From Notolepis coatsorum (taxonomy: Eukaryota > Chordata > Actinopteri > Aulopiformes > Paralepididae): 64,000 nucleotides of DNA. Under the pieces are notes generated by a model that was given only the letters and a program-made list of their open reading frames with translations, made no database searches and was not told the DNA's origin. Below, one piece after another: positions 9,619-21,095 of this stretch; the stretch's first letter is position 1; each line of letters starts with the position of its first letter. Location: positions 17,966,823 through 18,030,822 of the forward strand of contig OZ020591.1 in the NCBI GenBank assembly GCA_963971535.1, written 5' to 3'. The translations under genes were made by a program, and so were the position numbers.

Positions 9619-10690
9619 GGGGCGGCTACGTGGCGTAGTGGGCAAGGCGCTCGCCACAAATGACGGAGACGCTGGGCTTGCCTGTTCGAGCCCAGCGCTC
9701 CACATTGCTTTCAGTTTAGCTGGTCGTTCATACTAATACACATTGGCCGTATTAGGGGGTGGGAAACTGATGGGTGGGGATCGGGCGTTGTGGACAGCGA
9801 CTCCTACAGGTCGGTTGGTGCGCCTGCGCAGTAGAATCAGGAAGTATCGGGGGCAGCGTGAGCCTCCCATGCGTTACTCCTCGCCACTGAGAGATCGAGC
9901 TGCGCAGGTGAAAAGATGCGACTGCTGTTACCTCAAGTACCGGAGGGGACTTGTGCTATGTATGACTTAGTCCAGTGGTTCCCAAAGTCGGGGTCGCGAC
10001 CCAAAGGTGGGCGGCGAGCAGCCACGGATGGGCCGCGAGATGATTTAAAAAAAATAATTTTTTTTTTTTTTTTTTTTTTTATTATTTTAAAAAAAATTGT
10101 CAGGTCACTGAACTTAGAAGCAGGCCAGGACAGTGTTTCTAGTTGTATTCTAAAATTATATTCTATTGTATTCTAAAATGTGACTATATGGTTTTATATT
10201 AACTTAATAAATAAACAAAAACGAAAAATCTACTTATTTCAACGAACATTTCAAACTAAATAACAGATTATGCACATAAAACGCTGAAAACAACCGAAGC
10301 AACAATAGTATTTTAATGAGGCTATTATTATTATCATTATTATTTTGCAACAAGTTAGCCCTCTCATAAATAGCACATATAAATGAATAACTAACTTGAA
10401 CTAACTTAATAGGATTGAAGTGATATTTGGCTTAAAAAATCGGTCGCCTGACAAAAAAAAAAGAAAAAAAAGCCAGACAATGTGCATTGGGCCGCGGCTC
10501 TCTGACGCCTTATTTTCTGGGCCCCGGCCTGAAAAGTTTGGGAACCCCTGACTTAGTCCACATTGCAGCCGGCTTGTGGGAGGCAAGAAACAGCGTTCGT
10601 GACAGGGGAGGGTTGAATTGGATGATACGAAATTGGGATGGGAGAAAATATAGAAAAATGGGAGAAAAAGTAGATAAAAAAAAATAAAAA
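9619..10690 (+). mobile_element. tRNA-derived SINE split by a hAT, private to left arm
   Basis: It starts GGGGCGGCTACGTGGCGTAG with box B TGTTCGAGCCC, and ends with GGGAGAAAATATAGAAAAATG and an A-rich tail. The flanks are a 13-bp TSD, ATGGCCACAAAAA (9,606-9,618) and a slightly diverged copy ATGTCCACAGAAA (10,691-10,703). The right arm shows one uninterrupted copy near 53,440-53,455. The body is interrupted at 9,973-10,550. Confidence 0.88.
9973..10550 (+). mobile_element. Non-autonomous hAT (CAGTGGTTCCCAA ends) inside the SINE
   Basis: TIRs are CAGTGGTTCCCAAAGT and its near reverse complement ending GTTTGGGAACCCCTG. The exact 8-bp TSD ACTTAGTC is at 9,965-9,972 and 10,551-10,558. The interior is AT-rich with long A and T runs. 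The GTTCCCAA terminus is common among Charlie-type hATs. Confidence 0.92.
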
Positions 10691-11053
10691 ATGTCCACAG
10701 AAACCGACAATTCCCATGATTCAAGGTTTTACAAAATGGTCACCTCTTGCGGAATATACAGACATTTCAAAGAGGAAAATCGATCTAACACTTTAACCTA
10801 TTCCTAAACAAACGTATTGATGATAATATACATTATACATGCTGTTGTGACATGGTTATGATGTTTATACTTGAATACGTTTGGAGAGAAAAAATCGCTA
10901 CTTTTATAGAACAGTCTGGAAAATATTGATTTATGACCAGATGTAATTTCGGCACCTGTACCGGTCCCGTCGGGTGGAAGAGGTTTTAAACAGATCACAT
11001 CTAAGTTGCACAGCATCTTCAATCTGTGGATCTATTCCCCCATGGATTTATTC

Positions 11054-12645
11054 TAGGGGTGGAACGGTACGCATTCAAACCGTACACCGTTCGGCACGAC
11101 CTCCACGGTTCGGGGGATGCGTGTATTATTTGGTTCAGGGGATGTGCAAAAAAAATCTTCATTTCATTCGGCTGCAGCAGCAGGTGCTAGTCAGTTCGTA
11201 GAAAGTTTGTGGAAATGGCAAGCGCAATATAAATCAATCTTCATTACGACTTTAAAAACTAACATTACATAGGCCTAGGCCTACACACATCTTGCCATAA
11301 CGTTAGCACGGTTTGTGACGCTACAAGTACAATGCACGTTTAACTATGGTAGCCCGCCAGCTCCAATACAGCCAGTGAAATCATTATCAGACATCAATGA
11401 AGTGTTACCGTAGCTAGCAGAGAAGAAAATGAGAGTCTGAGGTGGGGTGTCGAAAGACAATGCTAGGCGTTTATTCAACACCAAAGAAGGCTAACATACA
11501 ACCGTGTTTACTTACTAACTATCCAACCGGGACTATTGCCGCTTTTCAACTGCATGGTATCAACTCGATTCGACTCTACTCTACTTCCACTGGAGGTAGA
11601 TTCGAGAAGGTACGAAGGTAGTAAGGTACCACACGCTAAATTGTCCGTGTGGACCCCCCAACCCATAGACAGTTCCGTGGGTGAATTACGTTAATCCATC
11701 ACAGTTTCACAATTACTGTGTTGCACTCAATATTTAAATAATGTTAGTCTAAATAAATGTAGACAGACAATGTACATATTTTAAAAATAGAATGAACAAA
11801 ACAGTGTTGTTTTGAAACAGTAGTGTGTGTTAGTTTGATTTATGCTGCATTTTATATTGATGGCCTTCTAATTTGTTTGTTTATTTATTTTAAATAACAC
11901 AGTGACATAAGAAATCCAGCCATATTCCTTTCATTGTATTTCAAATACTGCACTTTAATTTCAAGCGGAAAACTAATCTTTCCAATAACCTTCTGTGTAT
12001 TGTCGCAGTGAAAGGGTTAACCGTTTGGTAGTGCGGCAGTGAAAGGGTTAAGAACTGACAATCAGGGAATTTAAACATTGTTGACATTGTTTTTTTTATG
12101 TTTATTTGAAAGAAAAGAAAGTCTAGTGCTGGTTGAGCATATGCATACTTTATGTTGATGGCCTTTGTATATAATGTGGCCACAAAAATAGAAAGGTTTA
12201 ATTATTGTTTGTTTGCACTAAGTTAATACTTTGACCAATGTAGCCTATATTTTTCAGTCAGTTCAGTCTTAGTGTGCCAAACATTATTTAAGGCAAACCG
12301 CTGTAAACCTTATTTTTACCAAATAAATGAGAAGCATGTTTAAATCAGCAATGCCTCCCCTCTTGCTGTACCAAAATCTCTCCTAGCTCTAACTGGTCAC
12401 TGTCAAAATGTTGTGCCTGATGTCAAACTGCCTCATTCTTTCAGTTTTTGCATGACTACGTCCTTGAGAATAACTGAAAAGTTGGATTATTTTTAGGCTA
12501 TATATCTTATGCTGATGTATGGTATTTTTGAAGTGTTCAAACATGTTTCAATAAAAAACAACGTATACCGAACCAAATCGAAAACCGTGACCCAAAAACC
12601 GTGATACGAACTGAACCGTGGATTTTGTGAACCGTTCCACCCCTA
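11054..12645 (+). mobile_element. hAT element (TAGGGGTGGAACGG ends), shared by both arms
   Basis: The TIR TAGGGGTGGAACGGT and its complement are bounded by the exact 8-bp TSD ATTTATTC (11,046-11,053; 12,646-12,653). The interior has no clear transposase. It contains one of the recurring AATAAA/CTTTCGACACC motifs (about 11,430-11,485). The right copy (49,805-53,098) is enlarged by a nested hAT. Confidence 0.92.
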
Positions 12646-13130
12646 ATTTATTCCTGACTGTATTTGGTCAGGGACAGTCTACCGGCTACTGTAACGTTAG
12701 CTATGAGAGGAACAACACAGAAAAATCAGGAGGAGAAAAAGAGGATTTAAAAAAAATTAATAATTGTCACATTATACACCGGCATTAATGTTCCACAAGT
12801 ATATAAGAAATGTGCTCTGGAACCCAAGCCTAACAATAGCAATGGCTTTAACTTTAGTAATTAATGGGAAACCCTGGTTAAGATGAATTGAAAATGGGGG
12901 ACCCTGATGTAAACAAGACGAAAGTCTTTCTCTGGTCTGCATCCCCTTAACAATTGTGTGTATTGAGTTGTACTGTATTGTACCCATTCTGCAATCTGTT
13001 AATCAAATGTTCAATCAATCAATCACATACAATAAGGTTTCTGTTTATTGTAATGCCGTGTAATGTCTGTGTAAAATTTAGTTTTTCATTGGAAATGTGT
13101 CCAGTAAAATGTATATTCATTTATATCTCA
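12646..13130. other. Arm-shared spacer with LINE-A tail and SINE remnant
   Basis: A LINE-A 3' tail lies at 12,883-13,024. A short leftover of a SINE 3' end (CAGGAGGAGAAAAAGAGG, near 12,728-12,746) marks a SINE that is still complete in the right arm at 49,210-49,697, so most of it was deleted here. No gene is seen. Confidence 0.65.
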
Positions 13131-13138
13131 CTTATTAT

Positions 13139-14270
13139 TAGGGCTGCAACTAATGACTAATTTGGTAGTCGACTAATCTGCCGATTATTTTTTCGATTAG
13201 TCGACTAATCGAAAACCAATGTAAACAACAACACCAACATTTTTTTTTTTTTTTTTTTTTTTAAATTACCTATCCTTGTGAAAGTGGCTTCTCAGCTCTG
13301 GTCCAGCTGAAGACAGAGCAGAGGAACAGATTGGACATTGAGCATGACCTCAGAGTTGCTTGTCTACCATCACCCCAGACTTTGAGACTCTTGTCAGGAC
13401 CAAACAACAACATCATAACATGATGATCCCATAGCAAATTAAAATAATGACTCATGAAACATTTGAATTTGGATCTTTAAGCCACTTTAAATGAAAATGT
13501 ATTTGAAGAACAATACAGCAATCACTCATAACAAGATAAATAAATTAAATAATACAAATTAAAGTGGAAGTGTACTTTAAATAACCTTTGTTTGCTGTGT
13601 GTGAGAGGAGTCCGTGTGTGTGTGTGTATGTGTGTGTGTCTTACTCTGATCGCTGTGTGAGTGAGAGGAGTGTGTGTACTGTGTAATTTGTGTGTGTGTC
13701 TTACTCTGATCGCTGTGAGAGTGAGAGGTGTGTACTGTGTAATTTGTGTATGTGTGTGTGTGTCTTACTCTGATCGCTGTGTGTGAGTGAGAGGAGTGTG
13801 AATGTGTGTGTGTCTTACTCTGATCGCTGTGTGTGAGAGAGAGGAGTGTGAATGTGTGTGTGTCTTACTCTGATCGCTGTGTGTGAGTGAGAGGAGTGTG
13901 TATGTGTGTGTGTCTTACTCTGATCGCTGTGTGTGAGTGAGAGGAGTGTGTATGTGTGTGTCTTACTCTGATCGCTGTGTGTGAGTGAGAGGAGTGCGTG
14001 TGTAATGTATTGTGTGTCTAGTCTGATCATCATCTCCTGCAGGGGAACAATGTTTTCAATGTCCAAAATTTGCTATGGGATCATCATGTTATGATGTTGT
14101 CTGGAACCCTGAGAAGCCACTCTCACAAAGATAGGTAGTGCACAAAAAAAAAAAAAAAAAAATTAAATAAATGTTTCTTTTTTTTTATGACTAATCGACA
14201 CAACAATTTCTCGTCAACGATTTTTTATAATCGACGTCGTCGATTATGTCGACTAATCGTTGCAGCCCTA
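13139..14270 (+). mobile_element. hAT element (TAGGGCTGCAAC ends) with transposase C-terminal remnant, left arm only
   Basis: TIRs are TAGGGCTGCAACTAATGACT and GACTAATCGTTGCAGCCCTA. The exact 8-bp TSD CTTATTAT is at 13,131-13,138 and 14,271-14,278. At about 13,272-13,400 the forward strand reads ESGFSALVQLKT and RNRLDIEHDLRVAC, the conserved C-terminal dimerisation region of hAT transposases. An inverted piece of the same region lies at about 14,050-14,145. The centre (13,600-14,040) is a GTGTGT-rich minisatellite. The right arm has the empty site near 47,873-47,880. Confidence 0.92.
13600..14040 (+). repeat. Minisatellite inside hAT, about 8 units
   Basis: Repeats of TGTCTTACTCTGATCGCTGT joined by GTGAGTGAGAGGAGTGTG and variable (TG)n make units of roughly 48-62 bp. 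Spacing differs through microsatellite length. The array is confined to the hAT interior. Confidence 0.85.
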
Positions 14271-14547
14271 CTTATTATACAAACAATATAGGCTACTGTA
14301 GGCCTATTATTATTATTATTATTATTATTATTCATGCATTAGACCCAATTAATCATCTGTCTGCCTCTGTTTAGCTAACAGATCAATGCTGTTAAGAGCT
14401 ATTGTGGAATAACTTGATGATATTATTCAGAGGCAGACAACAGTCTTTGATTAAGGATAGAGTTTACTGACAGAATGACATGTTGCAACATGGAGAGACC
14501 TAGCTTACAGCAATGGACCTATAGCCCAGATCTAGAATGGTGAGCTT

Positions 14548-15202
14548 AGAGCCATATGAAATCCTCGATCACGGAATCGCGGACGGAATCGCGGAATTGA
14601 GCAATAAAAATGGAATCAACTGTAAATATAAAAAAAAATTGGTTTTTTTATGTTGTGGGACTTGTACAGCGCTTTGTTCAACGTTGTCAGTGCTGTAAAG
14701 TTTAAACCTTTTTAAATCTTAGACAAACAAAACACTTTGCTTTCATGAAATATTGTAAGCCGTCATTTGAGGCTTTATAAAAGCAGCACAATGAACACAA
14801 ATCTGTCAGTGCCGAGTCCAACCTCATCTTAAATAACAAACAGCATTGCTTGTTGTAATTAACAAAGAGAGGCAGAGTTGATTTAGCAAAAAAAATATAT
14901 ATATATCATTTATATTTTTATATTTTTTAATAATCAAATTTTATTTTCATATTCGAATCCCATGCCCATCGAACGAAGCTTCGAAGCTTCGAAGTATTTA
15001 AGACAGCCCTATTAAATGGACTGTTATATCTTATTAAATTGTGGACATTTATTCATTCCCACTTATTAGACACTATTTCTGATGGTAAAATTAGCATACA
15101 AAGCAAAATACAGAATTCTGAAATATTAAAACGGAAAAAACGGAATTTGGAAAAGAATTAAATGGAATTTGGAAAAAAATAAAACGGATTTCATATGGCT
15201 CT
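14548..15202 (+). mobile_element. Non-autonomous hAT-like element (AGAGCCATATGAAATCC ends), left arm only
   Basis: TIRs are AGAGCCATATGAAATCC and GGATTTCATATGGCTCT, flanked by the 8-bp TSD GTGAGCTT/GTGAGCTA (14,540-14,547; 15,203-15,210). The interior is AT-rich with ACGGAATT-type repeats. The right arm has the empty site near 47,614-47,621. Confidence 0.85.
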
Positions 15203-15838
15203 GTGAGCTAACAAAGTATTTATACAGGAGTAGACTAAACTAAGTGGAACATTGACATACATAATATGAATTATATGTAGACACATGAATGTGTCTGAAC
15301 AGATCTGTGAATCAAGACAGACATTCAACAGGACTTTCTGATATGTTCCCTGGCAGGACGAACACTAGGGGGTGCTGCGGGATAGTCAGACTGGTGGTCA
15401 GAAGAACGACATCCGGTGTACAGGTGGAAGACACGAAGAAGCCAGGAACACGCCCTCTCTCTGCGCTGACCGTGGATGAGAGCAGACCTGTGTGCGATAG
15501 CGAGCTCCTGCAAGCATCAAGCTAACGGCTAATAAAGTGGCCCAGTGACTTAAGTGTAACTCTGTGTATAGTTTATAAGTGTATAGTATAAAGTGTATAG
15601 TATTGAGACGTCGCGCCAGCGAAGAGAACGGTCAACCGACCCACGGCCACGTGAGAGGACGAGAAGACTCTGCGATTTAGAAGTCTAGGTTGTGAGCTCA
15701 GGTAGCCGCACCGGCTTAGGTAACGTTCACCGTGAGTTAGCCTGTTAGCTCAGCTCGTAGAAGGAGGACGATTCAACCCAAGGCTTCTACTGGACGCTTC
15801 CAGCAGACCACCTACTGACTACCCACATCATCCCGGCC

Positions 15839-16505
15839 GCGTGTACCGGTTCCGCAACAGTAAGTGACTTCCGGGTAGGCCTGATTGGCCCCGACAGGCA
15901 CGTGACGCGGCAAACTCAGGACGCGCAACGAGGCTGCTGAGAGCTGTCGCGCGGAAATAGGCTGTCTATTGCCATTCTCTAACACAAACTCTAACCTTAA
16001 CCAGCTCCTTAACAGCGCCTAAACTTAACCGTTCTAACCTTAACCAACTCCGAAACAATGCCTAACCTTAACCTTAACCTTAACCATGCCTAACCTTAAC
16101 CATAGAAAGAATATTGCCATTCTCTAACACAAACTCTAACCTTAACCAGCTCCTTAACAGCGCCTAAACTTAACCGTTCTAACCTTAACCAACTCCGAAA
16201 CAATGCCTAACCTTAACCTTAACCATGCCTAACCTTAACCGGCGAAAGAATACACGTTAAAAAAAAATCACGTTAAAAAAAATAAATTCGATGGGATTCG
16301 AACTCGTCAACAACGGACCGCAGGATCGCAGGACCGCTGCTCTGCGAGGTGAGCTAAAGCGCTGAATTAAAGTCATAGCGGATTTGGACGGTTACATCAT
16401 TCCGCAAGCTCTGCCGCGCGGCAGAGAAAGTTGCGCGTCACGTGCCTGTCGGGGCCAATCAGGCCTACCCCGGAAGTCACTTACTGTTGCGGAACAGTAA
16501 CACGC
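15839..16505 (+). mobile_element. Mutator-like TIR element with 9-bp TSD, left arm only
   Basis: A long TIR of roughly 75 bp begins GCGTGT and includes TCCGCAACAGTAAGTGACTT and GCCTGATTGGCCCC. The exact 9-bp TSD ATCCCGGCC is at 15,830-15,838 and 16,506-16,514. The right arm has one uninterrupted copy (46,976-46,984). Nine-base TSD plus long TIR fits Mutator-like elements. The interior holds two tandem units rich in CTAACCTTAACC (about 15,967-16,106 and 16,112-16,250) and a tRNA-like segment. There is no transposase. Related elements are at 17,206 and 58,384. Confidence 0.85.
16288..16370 (-). other. tRNA-like segment inside Mutator-like element
   Basis: On the reverse strand the order is a box A-like TTTAGCTCACCTCG, an anticodon-arm-like stretch containing a short duplication, and box B GAGTTCGAATCCC. 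I see no clean acceptor-stem pairing, so it is not called a functional tRNA gene. The equivalent at 58,876-58,962 is closer to consensus. Confidence 0.55.
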
Positions 16506-17205
16506 ATCCCGGCCGGGGTGAACCAGGTGACGGTTTACAGAGACCCCTTTTATCGCAAGAGGAGCACCGACTTCATGTGTGCTAAAGCCAGCCACGGCTA
16601 GACTGTGTAACGTGAACTAGCCATTGTTAGTTAGCGCCGTGGCGGCGAACTTTGCTAGGCACGGGTGTTCATTAAAGGGACAACCCGTGCTTTCTCCTAG
16701 TCTCTGGAATACAGCCTTTTATTTGCTCAGGCTCTCAAGGGAGTGAAAGGGCCATTGTGTTTGCGGCCACAACGTCCCCAAGCTACGACCGGGCGCTCCA
16801 ACAGGGTTTTCTTTATTCTTTTATTTTGATAGTAACTTTAATGTGCCGGCTTAGTACAGGTGTGGGCCCACTTTGTATGTACACGTTCTAGGTTACCCGC
16901 GGGGTTGAACCGTGATTTGTACCAGTTCTGCATTGTGCTGCTGCAGCACCTCCTTAAAGGGAACGTGCACCATTTAATTAACATTGGAGATAATTGTAAT
17001 AACATGTTTAATGTAACTGCTCCTTTCCTTTCTTTTTTCAGTAAAGTGAGATTGATTTTGGATTCGCTGTGTGCGTGTGGTTTCATGGTGTCGTACTGTC
17101 TTAACTACTTTTAATACCCTGTATTTCACCCAGCAGGGTAGGTGTTAATTTCTGGTATGGTACTGCTTTGGGGAGAATTACACCAACCACTACTTCCACC
17201 GGGTG

Positions 17206-18865
17206 GCGTCCTATTTTTCTACAACGGAGTTCGGCGATTTGCGAATCCGATTGGCCACTGACGTTTCTGGTCATGTGACATGTGCAGGGCTCTACGCTAA
17301 CCTTTTTCACTAGGGGCACAGGTGCTCCTAAATGAAAAAAGTTAGGAGCACACAAAGAAATTTAGGAGCACCCAAAAATATTTAGGAGCACAGTGAAAAT
17401 ATTTCAAGTAAAAGAGTTTCTTTTTTTTTTTTTTTTTTTTAATAAATGTATATTTGTACTGTGCATGCATGTGTGTAAATTAGCTCTTGCTACAACCCTG
17501 CATGTTTACATTTTGTATTTTGTACTTGATGTTCATTAACATGTGCTGTCCCTATCAAATAAACTATCAAATCAAACTACTGCTACAAAAGTAACAGTCA
17601 CTTAACTTTAGCTTTTGCCCCTTTTATGCATACAATGCCTATGTTTTGGCTGTGTTTCTCTTCTAGAGAAATAATCCTTTCAGGGTTGCCTATTGAAATA
17701 CTGTACACCTCCAGTACAGAAACATTGTTTATGAGTTTGCGTGTCAGGTAGACCATTGATTGACAGTCGAGTCTGCCAATTACGTCACACCGCTTGCTTT
17801 CGGCCGTCCGGCGCTGCAGCTGGACCCTAACCTCGTTCCCAGCTTTATCTCGAGAGATAAAAGCTGGACCCTATTGCCCACCTCTGCTGTTCGTAACGTT
17901 AGCCAAGTTAGCTGTACACACATACACAGTGGGCCAGTTACTTTGGTGTAGGGGTGTAACAATGCATCGATCCTAAGGGGAAAATTCAACTGCATCGATT
18001 TGAAAATGTTAGAATCAATTATCGCAATTTGAATGTGTACACAGTGTTATGTTGTTATCATGTCCGTTACAGTCAACACAACGGCATACGCTACTGCATC
18101 AACGTTATGATTAACAAAGCAAGGCATTCGTTTTGTTGCATTAACGTTATATTACTATTGCTATCGCTAAATCTAGGTGTTCTAAAATATATTGCTATTG
18201 GTAAGACTAGAAGTTACATGTCTCGGGGAAACTCTCGCATATCGCAATGGTGGCGTTTCAGGAAGTAAACAAGCCAAATGAGAGCTTCCGATTGGTCATT
18301 TGCTTTCTTTCTCATGAAACCAGTCACGTCACTCTACTGTGATTGGACCGCGGCTTGAGTGCAATGTGGGACTTGTAGTTTTTTAACGATCTCGCAGCGG
18401 AGGAAAAAAAAAGACGAGAGAGGCTGTAATCTGTATTCGCACAGCGTGCGCGTAATTGATTTTTACGGTTCGCACACACATATTTTTAGGGGTATATGCG
18501 AGCAATTTGGTCGCACTGTAGAGCCCTGATGTGCGCCCAATAGCGTGACGAGCTGTGTCTTTGCCCATTTCCGCGTCGAACAGCCTGCAAAGCACCTGGC
18601 GTTCTATCGCCATGCTCTAAGACAAACTCTAACCTTAACCAACTTCGAAAGAGTGCCTAAGCTTAACCGTCGGAATCAGGGCAGGCGTTCTATCGCCATG
18701 CTCTAAGACAAACTCTAACCTTAACCGACTTCGAACGAGCGCCTAAGCCTAACCAGTGTAGAAACTTGCGGTCCCACGATTGGGCGTACATGTCACATGA
18801 CCAGAAATGACACTGGCCAATCAGATTCGCAAATATCCGAACTCCGTTGTAGAAAAATAACAGGC
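17206..18865 (+). mobile_element. Mutator-like TIR element with 9-bp TSD, carrying a nested hAT, left arm only
   Basis: The TIR starts GC and shares TATTTTTCTACAACGGAGTT, GATTGGCCA and GGTCATGTGACATGT between both ends. The 9-bp TSD CACCGGGTG is at 17,197-17,205 and 18,866-18,874; the uninterrupted site is at 46,265-46,273. Near the right end it has two CTCTAAGACAAACTCTAACC units, the same interior theme as the 15,839 and 58,384 elements. A hAT-like insertion fills 17,285-18,538. Confidence 0.8.
17285..18538 (+). mobile_element. hAT-like element (CAGGGCTC ends) nested in the Mutator-like element
   Basis: Ends are CAGGGCTCTACGCTAAC and GTAGAGCCCTG. The same termini, with a clean 8-bp TSD, occur at 49,859-51,571. 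Here the TSD is decayed (only ATGTGC is shared). The left part contains repeated TTTAGGAGCAC units. The interior at about 17,757-18,150 shares segments with the hAT at 54,396-56,155. Confidence 0.65.
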
Positions 18866-19359
18866 CACCGGGTGTGAGGGTGTGTGGAGCATACTAGGGG
18901 AGCGTGGGTGATTAGGGGTTACTGAGTATTGCCCTTAAGAGGCGGGAAGGACCAGTACACCAGTCCTGGGTCAGTAAATCCTAAGGCCCTATAGGTCACC
19001 TTTGCTAACCTTAAGCCTAGTACCTCAACACTGCAGTCGGGGACCCGGCTGGACTTAGCTCTGCCGGGTGCCTACTATCCGGTGCCAGTAGCATAGCACC
19101 CTCACCAAGTAGGGATAATCCACCCTTCTACATATTAGGGCTGGGCGATAAAACGATAACTATCGCGATAAATTATTTCCTCGAAATAAACATGAAACGT
19201 GGTCGCAAAGTTTCGATATATCGATTTTCCAAGCTTGGATATGAGCACACGCACTAATAACCAATCAGTGAAGGAGATGGCCGAGAGCGAAGGAGACCCG
19301 GAAGGAGACCCAGAGGTAGGACTCAACAACAAGGCTTGCTAGGCTAATTAGCTTGCACG

Positions 19360-21095
19360 CAGGGGGCGAAACTAGAGAGTGCCACCCGCCATTTGCGCTC
19401 AGTTTATACGTTTGGCGCCTCCCACTATGAGGTCTGCCCGCCGTGTGGCGACCAATCAAATGGTCATGTGAAAACCGAAAATCATGATCCAATTCTGAGC
19501 GGAGTTCTCACTCGCTGTCTGAGCACAGCGAGCCCACTGCTGCTGCTGCTGCTGCTCCTATACTCCCCACCTGTTTCTGTATGCTGCATGTAAACACACA
19601 GTCACCGTGACTGACGTTAGTCTAGTCAGAGAGACCTCCGTGAGCTGATGTTAGCTACTGTTACAAAATGACCCAGTCAACTATTCACTTTTAGTTTAAT
19701 ACATGAGGCATTGTGTAACGTTATCCAGCTGGCTAGCTACTCATAGCTCCCGACATCAACAACTGCAGCAAGTGTCCAGTTACATCGCATCAGCATGCGG
19801 GCTGCTGACTAGGGCCCAGGTGCAGCGCAGGAGAATCCTTTCATGCTGAATGTAAGAGTTTAGGGTCCAGCTGTAGCGCCGGAGAATCCTTGCTGGAGCT
19901 GGAGGCCACTCGAGTATACACACAGACAGTGGAGCTGTTTGCAGACAGCGAAGTGGCGATGTCTCGCAGATAATACAACTACAAGTATGATTATATAATA
20001 TATATATTTTATTAACACTTTGACTGCTGAAAACGCTTAAAAGAGTCATTCCCGGCCATGCTCAAGTTGCCGGAGGACGCTTTACAGCGTCCTTATATCA
20101 ATATTTCAAAAATCTGCGATCGGATTCATATTTCCCCTCCGCTGGCCTGAGATCCACCAGGAGGACCCACTGAGCTCTCTGGCGGTTCAGGAGCGCCATC
20201 TGGTGGCCGATCGGCGCAATCGCCAAACAGGAAGTGCTATGGAGGTTGTGCTGGTCGGCCAGATTACTTCCGGGCACTCTGTTTGGCTACCGGGACTCGA
20301 TCTCGACACAATACATAGCGATCGATTGCCAATAACTCGATAAACAACATGATTTGGACATATATACTATTATACAAGCTGGAAATGGACCCAATATTTC
20401 TACATACCATAATAGGTAAATGACTGTTCCACGCTCATCGCCCAACGGCGCGAGGAGGATACGGTAAGATTCAGCGTTACGTATTCCATATAAACTGTTA
20501 TGATGAACATATCACCCACACTAGATGAATGATATAACGCTGCCCACAGAATTATAAACGATCCCCCGCCCATCCGGTCATCATCAGATCATACGTAGAT
20601 CATTCTAGAAGTACGTCCAATTGAAATTTTTTATATCGCCCCGATTGCCATCAAACTATTTCATCATCAATATAATGCATTTGGGGCTATATATCACGTT
20701 CTGGAGAAAGCTGCAGAAAGAGATGAAAACATACTTGTACATTAGACCATACTTTACTATGAATATGTGAATGAAAAAGTTTAACGTTGCTACACAATGA
20801 ACAATACATATAGGACTTTGAATGGGCCCTAATAATGGCAATGTAGCAATAGAATTTAAAAAGTTATAGCCCTGCAAAGAAGGGGAATTTCTCCATAGAC
20901 AAATAGCGCTGGCAATCCACAGTCATTTTCCGGATTTCTGGCCGGCACCCATAGTGTTAAAAAAAATTATATAAAATAATAATATTTTTTTTTTTATCAA
21001 AAAAAAGTTGGCAGGTAAGAAATCTGCTTGGCGGGTAGATTCTTCCCATCTACCCGCCACTGGCCGGTGAGTCAAAAAGTTAATTTCGCTCCCTG
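19360..21095 (+). mobile_element. Nested hAT (CAGGGGGCGAAACTA ends)
   Basis: Ends CAGGGGGCGAAACTA and TTAATTTCGCTCCCTG have the exact 8-bp TSD CTTGCACG (19,352-19,359; 21,096-21,103). The right end resembles the 1,591 hAT family (GAGTCAAAAAGTTA near the terminus). Confidence 0.85.
20026..20956 (+). mobile_element. piggyBac-like TTAA element inside nested hAT
   Basis: It begins CACTTTGACTGC, ends GGCACCCATAGTG, and has TTAA on both sides (20,022-20,025; 20,957-20,960). The right half is homologous in inverted order to the element at 7,900-9,138. No coding frame is recognised. Part of it (20,026 to about 20,400) is copied inverted at 30,293-30,690. Confidence 0.65.

Larger units (their letters stand above)
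14279..19127. other. Unclassified arm-shared block hosting three private elements
   Basis: The native sequence is seen more cleanly in the right arm (46,009-47,872). It includes a TATTTATACAGGAG TATA-like site (about 15,219), GCTAATAAAGTGG (about 15,528), a T-rich stretch ending in TTTTTTCAG (about 17,033-17,041), and GC-rich segments. It has no convincing long coding frame. The mixture resembles regulatory and leader parts of an old retroelement, but I cannot identify terminal repeats, so I leave it unclassified. Confidence 0.4.
1..19135 (+). repeat. Left arm of giant imperfect palindrome
   Basis: Reading this stretch in reverse complement reproduces the right arm (about 62,825 down to 46,009) block after block: the LINE-A RT segment, the 1,025 hAT, the 1,591 hAT, the 23-bp repeat, the 5,009 hAT, the 11,054 hAT, and the unclassified block 14,279-19,127. 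Shared blocks differ by a few bases per hundred where I compared them by eye. Private insertions in this arm are the LINE at 2,497, the LINE at 5,160, the SINE at 9,619, hATs at 9,973, 13,139 and 14,548, two Mutator-like elements, and the hAT at 19,136. The arm continues off the left edge of the window. Confidence 0.9.

Noticed and set aside
15967-16250. CTAACCTTAACC runs as interstitial telomere
   Set aside because: The vertebrate telomere unit is CCCTAA; these are degenerate, embedded in TIR elements and repeated as 140-bp units.
16288-16370. Functional tRNA gene
   Set aside because: Box A and B are present but the acceptor stem does not pair and the anticodon arm is disrupted by a duplication.
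14388-19133. A complete LTR element with TGTTAAG...TCTACA ends
   Set aside because: Flanking bases do not form a target duplication and no terminal direct repeats or pol-type coding were seen.
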